From Tachypleus tridentatus (lineage: Eukaryota > Arthropoda > Merostomata > Xiphosura > Limulidae): a stretch of DNA of 64,000 bases. Below, in pieces: positions 46,848-58,800 of this stretch (positions are counted from its first letter, which is position 1; the number at the start of each line of letters is the position of its first letter). The notes beneath the pieces were generated by a model. It was not told the DNA's origin. It worked only from the letters and a program-made list of their open reading frames with translations, and did not search any database. A program made the position numbers and the translations under genes. The DNA lies in contig NC_134827.1 in assembly GCF_004210375.1 (NCBI RefSeq), positions 105,571,285-105,635,284 of the forward strand, read 5' to 3'.

Positions 46848-48941
46848 AAACTAAAACCCACATATGGGTCTCTACATGTGTCGTAAACTAAAACCTACAT
46901 ATGGGTCTTTACATGTGTTATAAACTAAAACCTACATATGGGTCTCTACATGTGTTATAAACTAAAACCTATGTATGGGTCTCTACATGTGTTATAAATT
47001 AAAACCTACATATGGGTCTCTACATGTGTTATAAACTAAAACCTACATATGGGTCTCTACATGTGTTATAAACTAAAACCTACATATGGGTCTCTACATG
47101 TGTTATATACTAAAACCTACACCTGATTCTCTTACATGTGTTATAAACTAAAACCCACATATGGGTCTTTACATGTGTCGTAAACTAAAACCTACATATG
47201 GGTCTTTACATGTGTTATAAACTAAAACCTACATATGGGTCTCTACATGTGTTATAAACTAAAACCTATATATGGGTCTCTACATGTGTTATAAACTAAA
47301 ACCTACATATGGGTCTCTACATGTGTTATAAACTAAAACCTACATATGGGTCTCTACATGTGTTATAAACTAAAACCTCTATATGGGTCTCTACATGTGT
47401 TATAAACTAAAACCTACATATGGGTCTCTACATGTGTTATAAACTAAAAGCTACATATGGGTCACTTCATGTGTTATAAACTAAAACCTACATATGGGTC
47501 TCTACATGTGTTATAAACTAAAACCTACATATGGGTCTCTACATGTGTTATAAACTAAAACCTACATATGGGTCTCTACATGTGTTATAAACTAAAACCT
47601 CTATATGGGTCTCTACATGTGTTATAAACTAAAACCTACACCTGATTCTCTTACATGTGTTATAAACTAAAACCTACATATGGGTCTCTACATGTGTTAT
47701 AAACTAAAAGCTACATATGGGTCACTTCATGTGTTATAAACTAAAACCTACATATGGGTCTCTACATGTGTTATAAACTAAAACCCACATATGGGTCTTT
47801 ACATGTGTCGTAAACTAAAACCTACATATGGGTCTTTACATGTGTTATAAACTAAAACCTACATATGGGTCTCTACATGTGTTATAAACTAAAACCTACA
47901 TATGGGTCTTTACATGTGTTATAAACTAAAACCTACATATGGGTCTCTACATGTGTTATAAACTAAAACCTATATATGGGTCTCTACATGTGTTATAAAC
48001 TAAAACCTATGTATGGGTCTTTACATGTGTTATAAACTAAAACCTATGTATGGGTCTCTACATGTGTTATAAATTAAAACCTACATATGGGTCTCTACAT
48101 GTGTTATAAACTAAAACCTACATATGGGTCTCTACATGTGTTATAAACTAAAACCTACATATGGGTCTCTACATGTGTTATATACTAAAACCTACACCTG
48201 ATTCTCTTACATGTGTTATAAACTAAAACCCACATATGGGTCTTTACATGTGTCGTAAACTAAAACCTACATATGGGTCTTTACATGTGTTATAAACTAA
48301 AACCTACATATGGGTCTCTACATGTGTTATAAACTAAAACCTATATATGGGTCTCTACATGTGTTATAAACTAAAACCTACATATGGGTCTCTACATGTG
48401 TTATAAACTAAAACCTACATATGGGTCTCTACATGTGTTATAAACTAAAACCTCTATATGGGTCTCTACATGTGTTATAAACTAAAACCTACATATGGGT
48501 CTCTACATGTGTTATAAACTAAAAGCTACATATGGGTCACTTCATGTGTTATAAACTAAAACCTACATATGGGTCTCTACATGTGTTATAAACTAAAACC
48601 TACATATGGGTCTCTACATGTGTTATAAACTAAAACCTACATATGGGTCTCTACATGTGTTATAAACTAAAACCTCTATATGGGTCTCTACATGTGTTAT
48701 AAACTAAAACCTACACCTGATTCTCTTACATGTGTTATAAACTAAAACCTACATATGGGTCTCTACATGTGTTATAAACTAAAAGCTACATATGGGTCAC
48801 TTCATGTGTTATAAACTAAAACCTACATATGGGTCTCTACATGTGTTATAAACTAAAACCCACATATGGATCTTTATATGTGTTATAAACTAAAACCTAC
48901 ATATGGATCTCTACATGTGTTATAAACTAAAACCTATACCT
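46848..48941. repeat. Minisatellite, 37-bp monomer, about 56 copies, with higher-order repeat
   Basis: Unit: aaactaaaacctacatatgg, gtctctacatgtgttat. Marker variants (acacctgattctcttac; acttcatgtg; atgtatggg followed by aaattaaaa) recur in the same order about 1075 bp apart: 47106 vs 48181, and 46967 vs 48042. This shows a ~29-unit block was duplicated. The array is very homogeneous. Confidence 0.98.
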
Positions 48942-49106
48942 GAGTTACCACTTGGTCATAATAAGTAGTAGTAATTGAACAAGATCATTATTCCAGTGTA
49001 AATCATATTATAATTATACCTTGAAGTTAACTCTTTTAGAGAAATCTGGTGTACCTTAAAGAAACATAAGTACAGGGTGAAACAAGTGTTAATACCGAAT
49101 GAAACG
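48942..49106. other. Short spacer before the Tc1-like element
   Basis: Nothing recognised. Confidence 0.5.
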
Positions 49107-50101
49107 TAGATACACCTTTAATTAATTGAAACAAGACGGAAAATTACGATTTTTTCAATTTTTTGCGTTTTGTTTCTGAGAATCCAAAAATTACTCACAA
49201 ATTAATACATGATATGATCGCCTTTATTTTTCAGAAGATTATTAATCCGCTTTGGCATTGAATCCACGAGTTGACTGTAATCTTTACTAATTTTTGTATC
49301 GCAGTACCACACCTCAATTATGGCTTCAATTCGCTTATCTTTCGTATTACAGTGTTTTACCCGAAGTCTTTCTTTACAAATCGCCCAAAGATTTTCAATA
49401 GGATTTAAGTTCGGAGAGTTTCCAGGCCAGTCCAGCACCTTTATTCACGTTGTAGTCATAAAATTCTTCACAAGTTTCGATGTGTGGCACGGAGCCAGAT
49501 CTTGGTGAAAAATGCCAGATCCAACTGGAAATCTTTTTTTCAATTCTGGAACGACTCTTCTCTGCAAAACTATGGCGTCGGAGATTTACATATTGTAGAA
49601 GGCGTGATGCGAGGTCCACAGTAGCTGGAAAAGCCCCAAAATATCTTCTTTAATGGATGTTTTACAAACTGATTGATGTGAGATTCTCGAAGTTTCTCAC
49701 CTGGAGATCTGCGAACATGCAGACGTCTTTGACCCTGTATGGAGAAATGAGTTTCGTCACTGAATAACACCTTCCTCCATTTTTTTTTGTGTCCAGTTCT
49801 TGTATTTCAGACCCCATTGATTCCGTTTTTTCTTCATTGAGTTGGTAAGAAGTTGTTTTTTTTACTGGTCTCCTTGCCCTTCTAACGCAATTTTGAATGA
49901 CGTAATATTCCTCAACATTTCGTCATATATCCCAAAAATAGATCAACCGTACTGCAAAACACAGCTAATGACGCCGTCTGTGTGAAAAAAATGACTATTA
50001 AAGGAAATCAGCGGGTCCAGCGAGCCTACACCGGCCGCTATGTTGAAAATATTGTAAAATGACCGTTTGTTTCAATTAATTTGCACAAGGGTGTAGCTGT
50101 A
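49107..50101 (-). mobile_element. Tc1-like DNA transposon, internally deleted
   Basis: Imperfect terminal inverted repeats: left TA at 49107 then gatacaccttta..attaattgaaacaa and ttttttcaa; right, read in reverse from TA at 50100-50101, cagctacaccc..aattaattgaaacaa and attttcaa. Tc1 elements insert at TA. At ~995 bp it is shorter than an intact element (usually 1.3-1.7 kb). Confidence 0.8.
49199..49905 (-). pseudogene. Tc1-like transposase pseudogene (DD34E)
   Basis: On the minus strand the order is: RNQWGLKYKNWTQKK near 49810; VLFSDETHFSIQGQRR with the first catalytic Asp (about 49770-49720); HINQFVKHPLK and IFWGFSSYCGPR; then in another frame VVPELKKRFPVGSG, IFHQDLAPCHTSKLVKNF with the second Asp; and finally LDWPGNSPNLNPIENLW with the Glu. 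Thirty-four residues separate the second Asp from the Glu, the Tc1 DD34E signature. A frameshift at the A9 tract (49781-49790), another near 49600 and an in-frame stop near 49440 disable it. The N-terminal paired-type DNA-binding domain is missing. The enzyme would have cut and pasted the element at TA sites. Confidence 0.93.
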
Positions 50102-50837
50102 ACACGTATAATACTCAATGCTTTGTACACTATACAATGAGTGGCATTAGGGAGCCAACCTCAATGCTCTATACGAAATGAAAGAGTAAAAAAAAATATC
50201 AGTGCACATAATATTACACTTTATTACACTCATTCATAGAATACACTAACTTTCAGTCACTCAGGGAAAACAAAACGTTGCAAAATAAATATTAAAAACA
50301 TCGAAAAATTGATGTTATACCGGTAATGATATTAGAGATGTTTGGGAACATTTAAAATAAGATAAATAATAATATTATAAAAAGCATATAATAAAGACTA
50401 TCCGTACACTATAAGTTTCCATAGAAACCTAAATTCAAAGTTTGATTGTAATAACAAATTTGATAATTTTTTAATTGAAATCACCTTCTTCAACTAAAAC
50501 ACCCCGATAATTAATATTTAGGCTTAGAAATTTTAAGTATAGAAATAGGGCCGCCATCTGGTAGATCTCCAGTGTACTGCAGATAAAAAACAAATTATAA
50601 TGGTTATTAATAAAATGAAAACACAGTTTTTATTCCTTGTCTTCTCTGTCGTTATAAACCACTCGTTACGAAAATAGACGAGTGAGACCAGAAGCAAATA
50701 ATCACCATAATTACACAAAAAGACACTAAGAAAGAAGTGAACAGCGCAAAGCACGGAACCTGTCTCACACAAACATCGTACAAAATAAAATGGAAAGTGG
50801 ATCAGAAGACGCCTGTTGTGTTTTTTGCTTTCTTAGC
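50102..50837. other. Intergenic DNA, nothing recognised
   Basis: AT-rich, without a supported gene. A reverse open frame at 50533-50772 has no recognisable motif. Confidence 0.5.
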
Positions 50838-51092
50838 TTCGTATCTGAGGTCCGAGGGTCGTGGGTTCGGATACCGGTCGCACCAAACATGCTCGCCCTT
50901 TCAACCGTGGGGACGTTATAACGCGATGGACAATCCCACTATTCGTTGGTAAAAGAGTAGCCCAAGAGTTTGCGGTTGGCGGTGATGACTAGCTGCCTTA
51001 CCTCTAGTCTTACACTGCTAAATTAGTGAACGTTTAGTGCGGATAGCTCTCGTGTAGCTTTGCGCGAAATTCCAAAACAAACAAACAAACAA
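50838..51092 (+). mobile_element. SINE family A, 5'-truncated
   Basis: Starts within the anticodon region (ctgaggtccgagggtcgtgg), then body gatgactagctgccttacct and tail gtagctttgcgcgaaattcc + (caaa)n. Confidence 0.92.
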
Positions 51093-51515
51093 GCAGTAAA
51101 GACATCTTTCACACGGAGGTTTGGTACACCACTGGTTCCTGTTAAGATCTTAAAATAATTTCAATGAACTATCTTCCAAGCTCAACTCCAAGTGACCTAA
51201 ATCACTTTAACGTTCTTCAAGTAACCAGATGATCAGATGCGCGAGGTGGAATGTCCGTGACCTGCTAAGATATTCTACCTGTGATATAAAAAACAAAATC
51301 AGTTTCTCTGGGGGCAGAGACAGACGGTTAGTTTTGTGCTTATAAACCAATGATCCAGTTTACTGAAGTGGATCAAAGGAAACTGTGATACCAAAGTAGA
51401 GACAAAATTTCTTCGTCTTCTAGTAAATACAGAGGAATTCAGTAAAAATAATGCAAACAAGTTTGACTGGAATAACTTTCCCATCAGTCACCAGTTGCAC
51501 ACGAAGCTAGGAATT
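51093..51515. other. Intergenic DNA, nothing recognised
   Basis: No supported feature. Confidence 0.5.
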
Positions 51516-51790
51516 TTTGGTTTTTTATTCTTTTTTAATTTCGCGCAAAGCTACACAAGGGCTTTCTGGGATAGACGTCCCTAATTTAGCAATTTAAGAC
51601 TAGTGGGAAGGCAGCTAGTCATCACTACCCACCGCCAACTCTTGGGTTACTCTTTTACCAACGAATAGTGGGATTGACCGTCACATTATAACACCCCCAC
51701 GGATGAAAGGGCGAACTTGTTTGGTGTGACGGGGATTTGAACCCACGACTTTCAGATAACGAGTCGAGTACCTTATCCACCTGGCAGGCC
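51516..51790 (-). mobile_element. SINE family A
   Basis: Reverse copy from ttttttaatttcgcgcaaag through ggcagctagtcatcactacc to atccacctggcaggcc. A few bases of the head (catgc) are deleted. Confidence 0.92.
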
Positions 51791-51837
51791 TAACTTTATT
51801 GCAATATTAACACTAAATGTTCATGTATTGTTGGTTA

Positions 51838-51976
51838 GTTTTAGAGCAGAACCACAATGGGTTTGGTTCACAAGAAGAGTAGAATCCCTGATTTTTGTCT
51901 TTGTAAGTGCTTTAAATTACCGCTGTCCCATCTGAAGAGCGCAGATAGCTCTCGTGTAGCTTTGCGCGAAATTCAA
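51838..51976. mobile_element. Composite SINE remnant (reverse C, forward A tail)
   Basis: A diverged reverse family C body (gagcagaaccacaatgggtt, taccgctgtcccatctgaag) abuts a forward family A tail (gcgcagatagctctcgtgta + gctttgcgcgaaattcaa). Confidence 0.6.
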
Positions 51977-52338
51977 GTAACAGTTTACTTGTCTACTAGG
52001 CCACGCTCATTCACAATGACCTAAATCAGTAAATCAAAAATCCACTTTTTTAAAGAACTTTATAATATTTTAATTCACTGCAGAATGCAATTTTTGAGGA
52101 ATAACAATCAACACAATCTCGATAGTTACAATTTACGAAATACCAGTAGTTTTTCGACTTCTGACGAAACACTGGTTTTGCAATAACTGAATAACCATAT
52201 TCCAAGGCCATGACCTTGAGCGACACGAAACTCTCGACGAATTAAATGTATCTGAGTAATTTTTTACAATATTCATCAACCAATCAACTGCAAGTCTTAC
52301 ACGCGAGGCGAACACAAGTTTCTCTCAGTTCAACCAAC
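51977..52338. other. Region upstream of the NRF-6-like gene
   Basis: Presumed promoter region; no repeat or coding motif recognised. Confidence 0.45.
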
Positions 52339-52346
52339 TATAAAAG
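52339..52346 (+). promoter_or_regulatory. Candidate TATA box of the NRF-6-like gene
   Basis: tataaaag lies 44 bp upstream of the first ATG (52383), which would give a very short 5' UTR. An arthropod Inr-like ctctcagttc lies at 52322-52331, upstream rather than downstream of it, so the true start is uncertain. Confidence 0.3.
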
Positions 52347-52382
52347 ATAAAACTATAACCCTTGTCATATCAAAGTGAGAGA

Positions 52383-52893
52383 ATGGGTACCTCATACGTT
52401 CAACTAACGTATTTAGTTTTTATTTTATTTTCTAACAAGGAGTTAGCGTTAAGCACAGAAGATGACGTGACTCCAACTCAGAAATATATGCCAACATTAT
52501 CATTCTCTCAGACTGAAACAAAGGAAACTTTCACTCATGTCCCAACTGATACGACTCCAAAAAATCCAATGTTTACTTTTGTACCGATATCTCGCGCGAC
52601 TGAGAAAAGCGAAACATCTAGTAAATTATTGTCTTCCGTGATCGAAAACGAAGCGATTAATGTCACCGTTTCTTCGACTGAAACTGTAGAAACGTCAACT
52701 CCCGTTTCCAAAGCCTTCGAAGAGTGGTATAAAACTGATAAAGTAATTAAACAGCTTGCAGAGAATGCCGTTCGTAGAATTCTACCAATGATAATAAGAT
52801 CTGGATCGAATGTGAACGTATCTGCAAACTGTCTGGGAAGTGGATTAAAACTGTTGAGAGGGATTCGTAATATAAAGGAATGGGCGATTCGAA
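52383..52893 (+). CDS. NRF-6-like gene, exon 1
   Basis: First ATG at 52383 (aga ATG g, favourable context). An apparently longer frame starting at 52362 depends on a TTG codon. Residues 6-16 (VQLTYLVFILF) form a signal-peptide core, with likely cleavage near residue 22-24. A Thr/Ser-rich low-complexity stretch occupies ~24-105. From ~110 the NRF domain begins, with ANCLGSGLKLLRGIR and EWAIR at the end. Sequons at N93 and N145. The donor is gtaagt at 52894, interrupting codon 171 after its first base. Confidence 0.88.
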
Positions 52894-55800
52894 GTAAGTT
52901 TATGTAATGTTTCATTATGACAGACAAACTTTAGGTCATTAAGAAAATGGTAGAAATGTTGTTAAGTTATTTATTTATTAAGTTATTGTATTTAGTTAAG
53001 ACAATGTAATACAATAAGTATAGATAACGTGGGTTAAGGACGTTCGACTCGTAATCCGCGGGTTCGAATCCCCGTCGCTCCAAACATCCTCGTCCTTTCA
53101 GCCGTAGGGGCGTTGTAATGTTACGGTAAATCCCACTATTCGTTGGTAAAAGGAGTAGCCCAAGAGTTGGCGGTGGGTTGTGATGACTAGCTGCCTTCCC
53201 TCTAGTCTTACACTGTACAATTAGGAACTGCTAACGCATATAGCCCTCGTGTAGCTTTGCGCGAAATTCACAAAACACTAAATATATTGTTGTCTATCAT
53301 TTAAGACAATATAGTACACTAAGCAAACATTTTTTTGCACATCATTTAAGACATTAGAGTTTCTAGTAGAGTGAAAATGTTTTTCAATCGTGAAAGATTA
53401 TCCCTCAGGACAACAAAGAAATACAAGTGAAATAAAACGCAGGCCAGCTATTATATGACAGAATACGTAAACAGTTAAACCAATTTTGAAAAATATGACT
53501 TTGCTCCTTGCGTTATCCATATCCATAACCAACCTATAATTTTTATAGTCATTGATTCCGTTTTTATAGGCCAAACAGATTATTTCGTACAATAAGTGCT
53601 TTAAAAACACTAACGTGTTTAGCCTAATCTGCTAATTTATACATCGAAATGATTTTAGACCAGAAACTGGTTTAGAACAACTTAGATTCAGCCATGACAC
53701 ATTAAATAATATTTTTCATTACAATCGTTTTATTTTCCCAGTGCATAATGAACTAGATACAGTAAGTGTTATTTAACTTACGTTTTGTGATTTATTCATA
53801 AGATTTATTTGTTTTCATTAGAAACCACCGTCTAAAGCTAGCGTACGATACAAAAACAACTCGGCGCGGATGACACTGAATTTCAAAACACAAAAAGTTA
53901 GTTCGCAAATGTCTCGCGAGATTACAATAAAATAAATTTTATTTAATAATTTAGAGAAAAATTCGGGAATTTTACTTTAACTTTCATATACCTTCCCTTT
54001 TTTGTATTCTACATCTATATTATTAATTTTAAAATTCTATTAGACTTACATTTATTAGTAATTCTGTGAATAGTATTACTGTGGATATTACTTAAAATAA
54101 AAACCTTGTATTTATTAAAATAAAATAATTAACGGAAAATTTATTCATCATTGGTTTTTAATATTAAAGTAATCTCCCTGATATAGACGGTTTACAGGTA
54201 TCTCATGATGATATGAATCATATCTCTCATAAAGTGCGTAAGAATTATCTATCTATTTTAGTCATTTACGTTATCGACCATGTTAACATTTTCGTTGTCC
54301 ATAGAGAGAGCAGTTCATTTCAAATCTATTTCCGTTGGCCATAGATGAAATGGTTTATTTTAAGACTACTTTTATTGTCCATAAGGAAGCAGTTTGTTTT
54401 TGTTAGGTAAATGGTATATTTTAGAACTGTTTTCGTTGTATATAGAGTGTGTATGCGTGTTTTCTTACAGCAAAGCTACATCGGGCTATCTGCTGACTCC
54501 CCCGAGTGAAATCGCACCCCTAATTTGAGGGTTGTTAATCAAACAAAACAAACAAACAAAACTCTCGTTCACACTCTCGTTTCTAAATTTCAAGCAAAGC
54601 TACACGAGGGTTATTTACCCTAGCGGTCCCTAACTTAACAGTGTAAGACTAGAGGGAAGGCAACTAAGCATCACCATCCACCGCCAACTCTTTGGCTACT
54701 CTTTTACCAACGAATAGTGGGATTGATCGGGACATTATAACGCCCCCACGGCTGAAAGAGCGAACATGTTTGGTGTAACGGGGATTCGAACCCGCGATCC
54801 TCAGATAACAAGTCGAGTGCCTTAAAGGCCTGGCCATGCCGGTTTCACGGGTTAAGAACCAGTACGCTGTTTTTTCCAGATAAAGGCCACCTATAAATTG
54901 GCGGTGGGTACTGCTAATTTCCTACTCTCTAGTTCATAAGTTAAAAATTAAGGACAACTATTAGCACATAGCCCTGTGTGTAGCTTCACACGAAACATCT
55001 GAAACAAAATAAAACAAAATTAAGATTTCTTAACATTTTGTTTATTATTTTTTGAATATTTGTTGTTGTTTTTTTAGTTCTTATTTGATTATATTTTGTT
55101 TGAAAATCGTTTCTCTCCCTGAAAACAGTAGCTTTGACTTACGTCTATCGTAACAAATTTCAAATAAGAATTGTTTTTAGCGGTAATTTTTAATAATTTT
55201 GATAATTATTGAAATTAAAACGTACTCAACATTTTAAATCGTGTTTTTTTAAATCAACTCTCCCTTCTTTTTGTTGGTTTATTTGTGAAAATTTAGTTCA
55301 GTGTTATTCTATTTTCCTTTACGTCTAAATGTTTATATATTCTGTGAATATTTTCTCTCTCCCTCTCCGTTGACGAATTTTGATCAAACATTAATTTAAA
55401 AAGTTCTTTTTCAGTGTTAGACGCTACAGGAAAACCACCAGGAGGCATCTTGACTGGGACAATCACAGGCTTTGGTTCTTATGACGAATGTATGAATATT
55501 GTTGCAACTCAATCTCAGAAGGAGTTATTCAGAGGAAGTTACTGTACGGTTTCATTTCGTCCACCTTTACCTCCTAAACCCAGATTTTACTCTATAAAAG
55601 GAAATCTTAAAGGCTTTGAGGACGTACGAAAAGATAATGCGGTAAAGAACTTTTCTTTCTCACCAACTGAAAGAAAACCTAATTTTGATAATTTGAGTAA
55701 AACTTCTCTATTGTTAATTTTGTACGACAGATGGCGTTCTAACTTGACTTGAAACGTAGTCGCTTGTGCATTTCTAATTGTACGCTAATTCATTTCTATC

Positions 55801-58800
55801 TTTTAAAATAGCATAGAATAATTAACACATCATGTTGGATACGTATTGCCACCCAGGTACTGGTTAAATATTCTATAGAAAGTTATATAAATTAAGGTTT
55901 AGGAACAACACTGTTTATATATCACAGTCGCTCAGTCCTAGCGATAAAAGAGTTGACTTATTTATGACTCCAATAACGGAGTTTCGATTATTGCGGCAGG
56001 CAGAGCACAGTTGGCCCATTGTGTAACTTTTACGACAAGCATAATTATTGAACCACGTGATAATAGTTTTGTTACGTTAACCTACATTTCTATGAAATTC
56101 GGTTGTATACAAGTAATCCGACCCCTGTGTTCCCTGGTGGTGAAGTGACACCTGGTTTAAATACCCGTGGTGCACAGCACAGACAACCCGTTGTGTAGCT
56201 TTGTGTTTAACTTCGAAGAAACAAACCGATACCTGTAATTAAGCACGATAGAAAGACACCAAAAACTTAAGAATATGAGTTAAGATTTTTAACAACCAAT
56301 TTAGCCTAACCAAAAAAACTTCATTCTAATCATATAAAGAACTGAGGAATGGGCTTATACTATTCAGATTCGGTAGTTCGGATGGAGAGAACAAGTGATC
56401 AGCAACAAAAGTTCGATAATAATAAATAATTATGGTGTTAGATAGTGATGACGATGGTTTGAATACATCATAATTACATGGTGGTGTTAGATAGTCATGG
56501 CGATGGTTTGAATACATCATAATTACATGGTGGTGTTAGATAGTCATGGCGATGGTTTGAATACATCATAATTACATGGTGGTGTTAGATAGTCATGGCG
56601 ATGGTTTGAATACATCATAATTACATGGTGGTGTTAGATAGTCATGGCGATGGTTTGAATACATCATAATTACATGGTGGTGTTAGATAGTCATGGCGAT
56701 GGTTTGAATACATCATAATTACATGGTGGTGTTAGATAGTCATGGCGATGGTTTGAATACATCATAATTACATGGTGGTGTTAGATAGTCATGGCGATGG
56801 TTTGAATACATCATAATTACATGGTGGTGTTAGATAGTCATGGCGATGGTTTGAATACATCATAATTACATGGTCATGTTAGATAGTCACGGCGATGGTT
56901 TGAATACATCATAATTACATGGTGGTGTTAGATAGTAATGGCGATGGTTTGAATACATCATAATTACATGGTGGTGTTAGATAGTCATGGCGATGGTTTG
57001 AATACATCATAATTACATGGTGGTGTTAGATAGTAATGGCGATGGTTTGAATACATCATAATTACATGGTGGTGTTAGAGAGTCATGGCGATGGTTTGAA
57101 TACATCATAATTACATGGTCATGTTAGATAGTCATGGCGATGGTTTGAATACATCATAATTACATGGTGGTGTTAGATAGTGATGACGATGGTTTGAATA
57201 CATCATAATTACATGGTGGTGTTAGATAGTAATGGCGATGGTTTGAATACATCATAATTACATGGTGGTGTTAGATAGTCATGGCGATGGTTTGAATACA
57301 TCATAATTACATGGTGGTGTTAGATAGTAATGGCGATGGTTTGAATACATCATAATTACATGGTGGTGTTAGAGAGTCATGGCGATGGTTTGAATACATC
57401 ATAATTACATGGTGGTGTTAGATAGTGATGACGATGGTTTGAATACATCATAATTACATGGTGGTGTTAGATAGTAATGGCGATGGTTTGAATACATCAT
57501 AATTACATGGTGGTGTTAGATAGTGATGACGATGGTTTGAATACATCATAATTACATGGTGGTGTTAGATAGTCATGGCGATGGTTTGAATACATCATAA
57601 TTACATGGTGGTGTTAGATAGTAATGGCGATGGTTTGAATACGTCATAATTACATGGTGGTGTTAGATAGTAATGGCGATGGTTTGAATACATCATAATT
57701 ACATGGTGGTGTTAGATAGTCATGGCGATGGTTTGAATACATCATAATTACATGGTGGTGTTAGATAGTCATGGCGATGGTTTGAATACATCATAATTAC
57801 ATGGTCATGTTAGATAGTCATGGCGATGGTTTGAATACATCATAATTACATGGTGGTGTTAGATAGTCATGGCGATGGTTTGAATACATCATAATTACAT
57901 GGTGGTGTTAAATAGTCATGGCGATGGTTTGAATACATCATAATTACATGGTGGTGTTAGATAGTCATGGCGATGGTTTGAATACATCATAATTACATGG
58001 TGGTGTTAGAGAGTCATGGCAATGGTTTGAATACATCATAATTACATGGTGGTGTTAGATAGTAATGGCGATGGTTTGAATACATAATAATTACATGGTG
58101 GTGTTAGATAGTCATGGCGATGGTTTGAATACATCATAATTACATGGTGGTGTTAGATAGTCATGGCGATGGTTTGAATACATCATAATTACATGGTGGT
58201 GTTAGAGAGTCATGGCGATGGTTTGAATACATCATAATTACATGGTGGTGTTAGATAGTAATGGCGATGGTTTGAATACATCATAATTACATGGTGGTGT
58301 TAGATAGTCATGGCGATGGTTTGAATACATCATAATTACATGGTGGTGTTAGATAGTCATGGCGATGGTTTGAATACATCATAATTACATGGTGGTGTTA
58401 GAGAGTCATGGCGATGGTTTGAATACATCATAATTACATGGTGGTGTTAGATAGTAATGGCGATGGTTTGAATACATCATAATTACATGGTGGTGTTAGA
58501 TAGTTATGACGATGGTTTGAATACATCATAATTACATGGTGGTGTTAGATAGTCATGGCGATGGTTTGAATACATCATAATTACATGGTGGTGTTAGATA
58601 GTCATGGCTATGGTTTGAATACATCATAATTACATGGTGGTGTTAGAGAGTCATGGCGATGGTTTGAATACATCATAATTACATGGTGGTGTTAGATAGT
58701 AATGGCGATGGTTTGAATACATAATAATTACATGGTGGTGTTAGATAGTCATGGCGATGGTTTGAATACATCATAATTACATGGTGGTGTTAGATAGTCA

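Larger units (their letters stand above)
52894..55414 (+). other. Intron 1 of the NRF-6-like gene
   Basis: GT at 52894 and AG at 55413-55414 preceded by ttctttttcag, a good acceptor. It contains SINEs of families A and C, listed separately. The remainder (about 53280-54440 and 55020-55400) is AT-rich with nothing recognised. Confidence 0.85.

Noticed and set aside
52535-52927. 130-codon minus-strand open frame
   Set aside because: Antisense to exon 1 of the NRF-6-like gene, which has splice sites and family motifs; the reverse frame has neither.
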